Source of the DNA: Branchiostoma belcheri
Taxonomy: Eukaryota > Chordata > Leptocardii > Amphioxiformes > Branchiostomatidae
Length of the DNA stretch: 64,000 nucleotides
Assembly (NCBI RefSeq): GCF_001625305.1
Contig: NW_017804576.1
Location: 924,100-988,099, forward strand
Direction: 5' to 3'
In this document: positions 62,456-64,000 of the stretch, one piece after another
Layout: the number at the start of each line of letters is the position of its first letter
How positions within the stretch are numbered: the first letter of the stretch is position 1
Notes under the pieces: model-generated
Seen by the model: the letters and a program-made list of their open reading frames with translations, nothing else
Told to the model about the DNA's origin: nothing
Databases searched by the model: none
Position numbers and translations under genes: made by a program

Positions 62456-64000
62456 CAACCTCGAGCGCAAGCCGGTTCGTTGAAAAGATCCAGAGCATAA
62501 CCTTGAGTCGTCTATCAGACAGGTAAGTTATCAGAAGTCGTTAAGATCGGCTGTCCGATCCATTGTTACGAGCCTGGCGGCCGTCTGCCTGTTGGCGTGA
62601 CAAGCGGCATGAATGTTTCAAAGTGAGCACGCACCTGTTTTCAGGCGGCTCAGGGTGTCACGAACGTGCACACGGCCCACCAGCATGCCGATAATGCGTG
62701 ACTTAAGCGAGGCATTACTCCGGAGTTCCTTATTGTGAAGCTGAAGCGTCCCATGATAGTCTCCTGAATATCTCGGTCTATTTAGACGCACGGAGCGGCA
62801 CAACAATTGCGCCGTGTGCACGCCCCGCCCACTACAGTACCACCAGGCGTGACTTTACAGGTATTGTCCCGACCTGACCCAGGACCAAGTCTTGCTTCAC
62901 AGCTACAACAACTGTAGGCAGTACTAGGTTCAATTGAAAGGTATAACGTTATAGAAATTCATAATGCAAAAGGCATGAGAATCGAGACGGGCACGGACAA
63001 AAATTGAATGAGCATTTCTGCCCAACCCATGTAGATACCACTGTATTTTTTGTACAATTTTGTATGAATAAGTCATAAAATACACATAAATTTGTTAGAA
63101 GCTGTATAAACAATCCCTGCACGGTCGTGGCAGGTCTGGCTTAGTCATACATCATTAGAAGCAACAACAAATTGAAAATTCTTTGTGATTACGTCGGTGA
63201 AGGTGAAGGTGAAGGGTGTTTTTGGCGTATTCTTTGTGGTTAAGGTACGTTATGAACTCAATGAAAATTTGGGCCTCTCATGAAAAAACAAATGTTCAAA
63301 CGAACGTTACGTGTACATATTTAAGCCAGTTTGTCCGCAAAAAGCTCATATACATGGAGTGTTTATTCGGACGTTAAATTTGTAGCCGTCCAAACAGAAT
63401 TAACGTTCTTGCCATCACTTGATGCTTTTCCCTTGGAACAGAACAGGAAATTGGAGATTTGAAACCTCCGGACAGTATTCTGTGTACTGTGTACTTAGTC
63501 GTATTCATTGGCACAACGAAACAGATGGCCTGACGTAGTTTCAACGGGCCAAGTAGGACAGAAACTTTGTTGCAAACAAGTCAAGTTTGCGCATTTACTT
63601 ACTCCCAGTCTGCCAGCCAGCTAGCCTGCCGTCTCTAACCTGACCTTAAGTGTCAATCTGCGGTAGAAAAAATCCCCCTTCATGCCAATGTACTGTATTC
63701 AAACACAAGCAAACTACACAAAATCAAAGCAATATCGCCGTACACCATACACACAATTCATTCTCATGAATGCATTGGATGAGAATGCATTGGCCTTGAT
63801 GCCATCCTGGTTTGTTCACGTTCGCTCCAGAGTTGGTTCTCACCTGTGGGTACCGACGACTAACTGCTCTCCTTTGAAAGTTCTCTGTCTTCTTTGCGTC
63901 GTCGAAGGCTAGAAACCACCTGACTAAAACGCGGGTTCAAAAGGCAGAACAATTTAGCCAAAGAAATTTAGGAGAAAAATTGCTCAGGGGAGGTAGGTCA
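62456..64000. other. KCNK upstream flank
   Basis: No gene recognised. A short direct repeat ggtgaaggtgaagg lies at 63197. The right edge may cut into a further gene. Confidence 0.4.

Overview
This window is animal nuclear DNA, most likely from a lancelet (Branchiostoma). It holds four intron-rich, chordate-like genes with GT-AG introns, tRNA-derived SINEs, CR1/Jockey-like LINE fragments, many short foldback (MITE-like) elements and microsatellites. No bacterial gene layout is seen. The lancelet assignment is an inference from gene content and repeat style; the four gene families come from protein motifs read across spliced exons.

Layout: (1) 1-3250, repeat-rich flank. (2) 3251-21511, + strand, a two-pore channel (TPCN family) in 20 coding exons, 756 residues; its intron 16 is a U12-type AT-AC intron. 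(3) 21512-24991, repeat-rich gap between convergent genes. (4) 51916-24992, - strand, the splicing factor PRPF39 in 15 exons, about 686 residues; intron 12 is GC-AG and the first exon is the least certain. (5) 52270-56498, + strand, a TMEM179-like four-helix membrane protein in 4 exons, 226 residues. (6) 56499-59804, gap between convergent genes. (7) 62194-59805, - strand, a two-pore-domain potassium channel (KCNK) in 4 exons, 388 residues. (8) 62195-64000, KCNK upstream flank carrying a decayed copy of KCNK exon 4.

The genes are not an operon and share no obvious pathway. Two are cation channels with duplicated pore modules, one is a U1 snRNP-associated splicing factor and one a neuronal-type membrane protein. 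PRPF39 and TMEM179 are head to head about 350 bp apart if the preferred PRPF39 start is right.

The most unusual signal is in gene structure. Five exons (one in TPC, three in PRPF39, one in TMEM179) have partial 'ghost' copies of their 5' ends, always upstream of the true exon in transcription. Two ghosts keep a usable acceptor and an in-frame stop. Two introns (TPC intron 9, KCNK intron 1) are bounded by exact 11-bp direct repeats spanning both splice junctions and end in A-rich tails instead of a pyrimidine tract, as expected if a retroposon insertion became an intron. Several MITE families show clear target-site duplications, and one has an empty paralogous site inside the window. All exon calls were made by eye from splice sites, reading frame and family motifs; no alignment was run.
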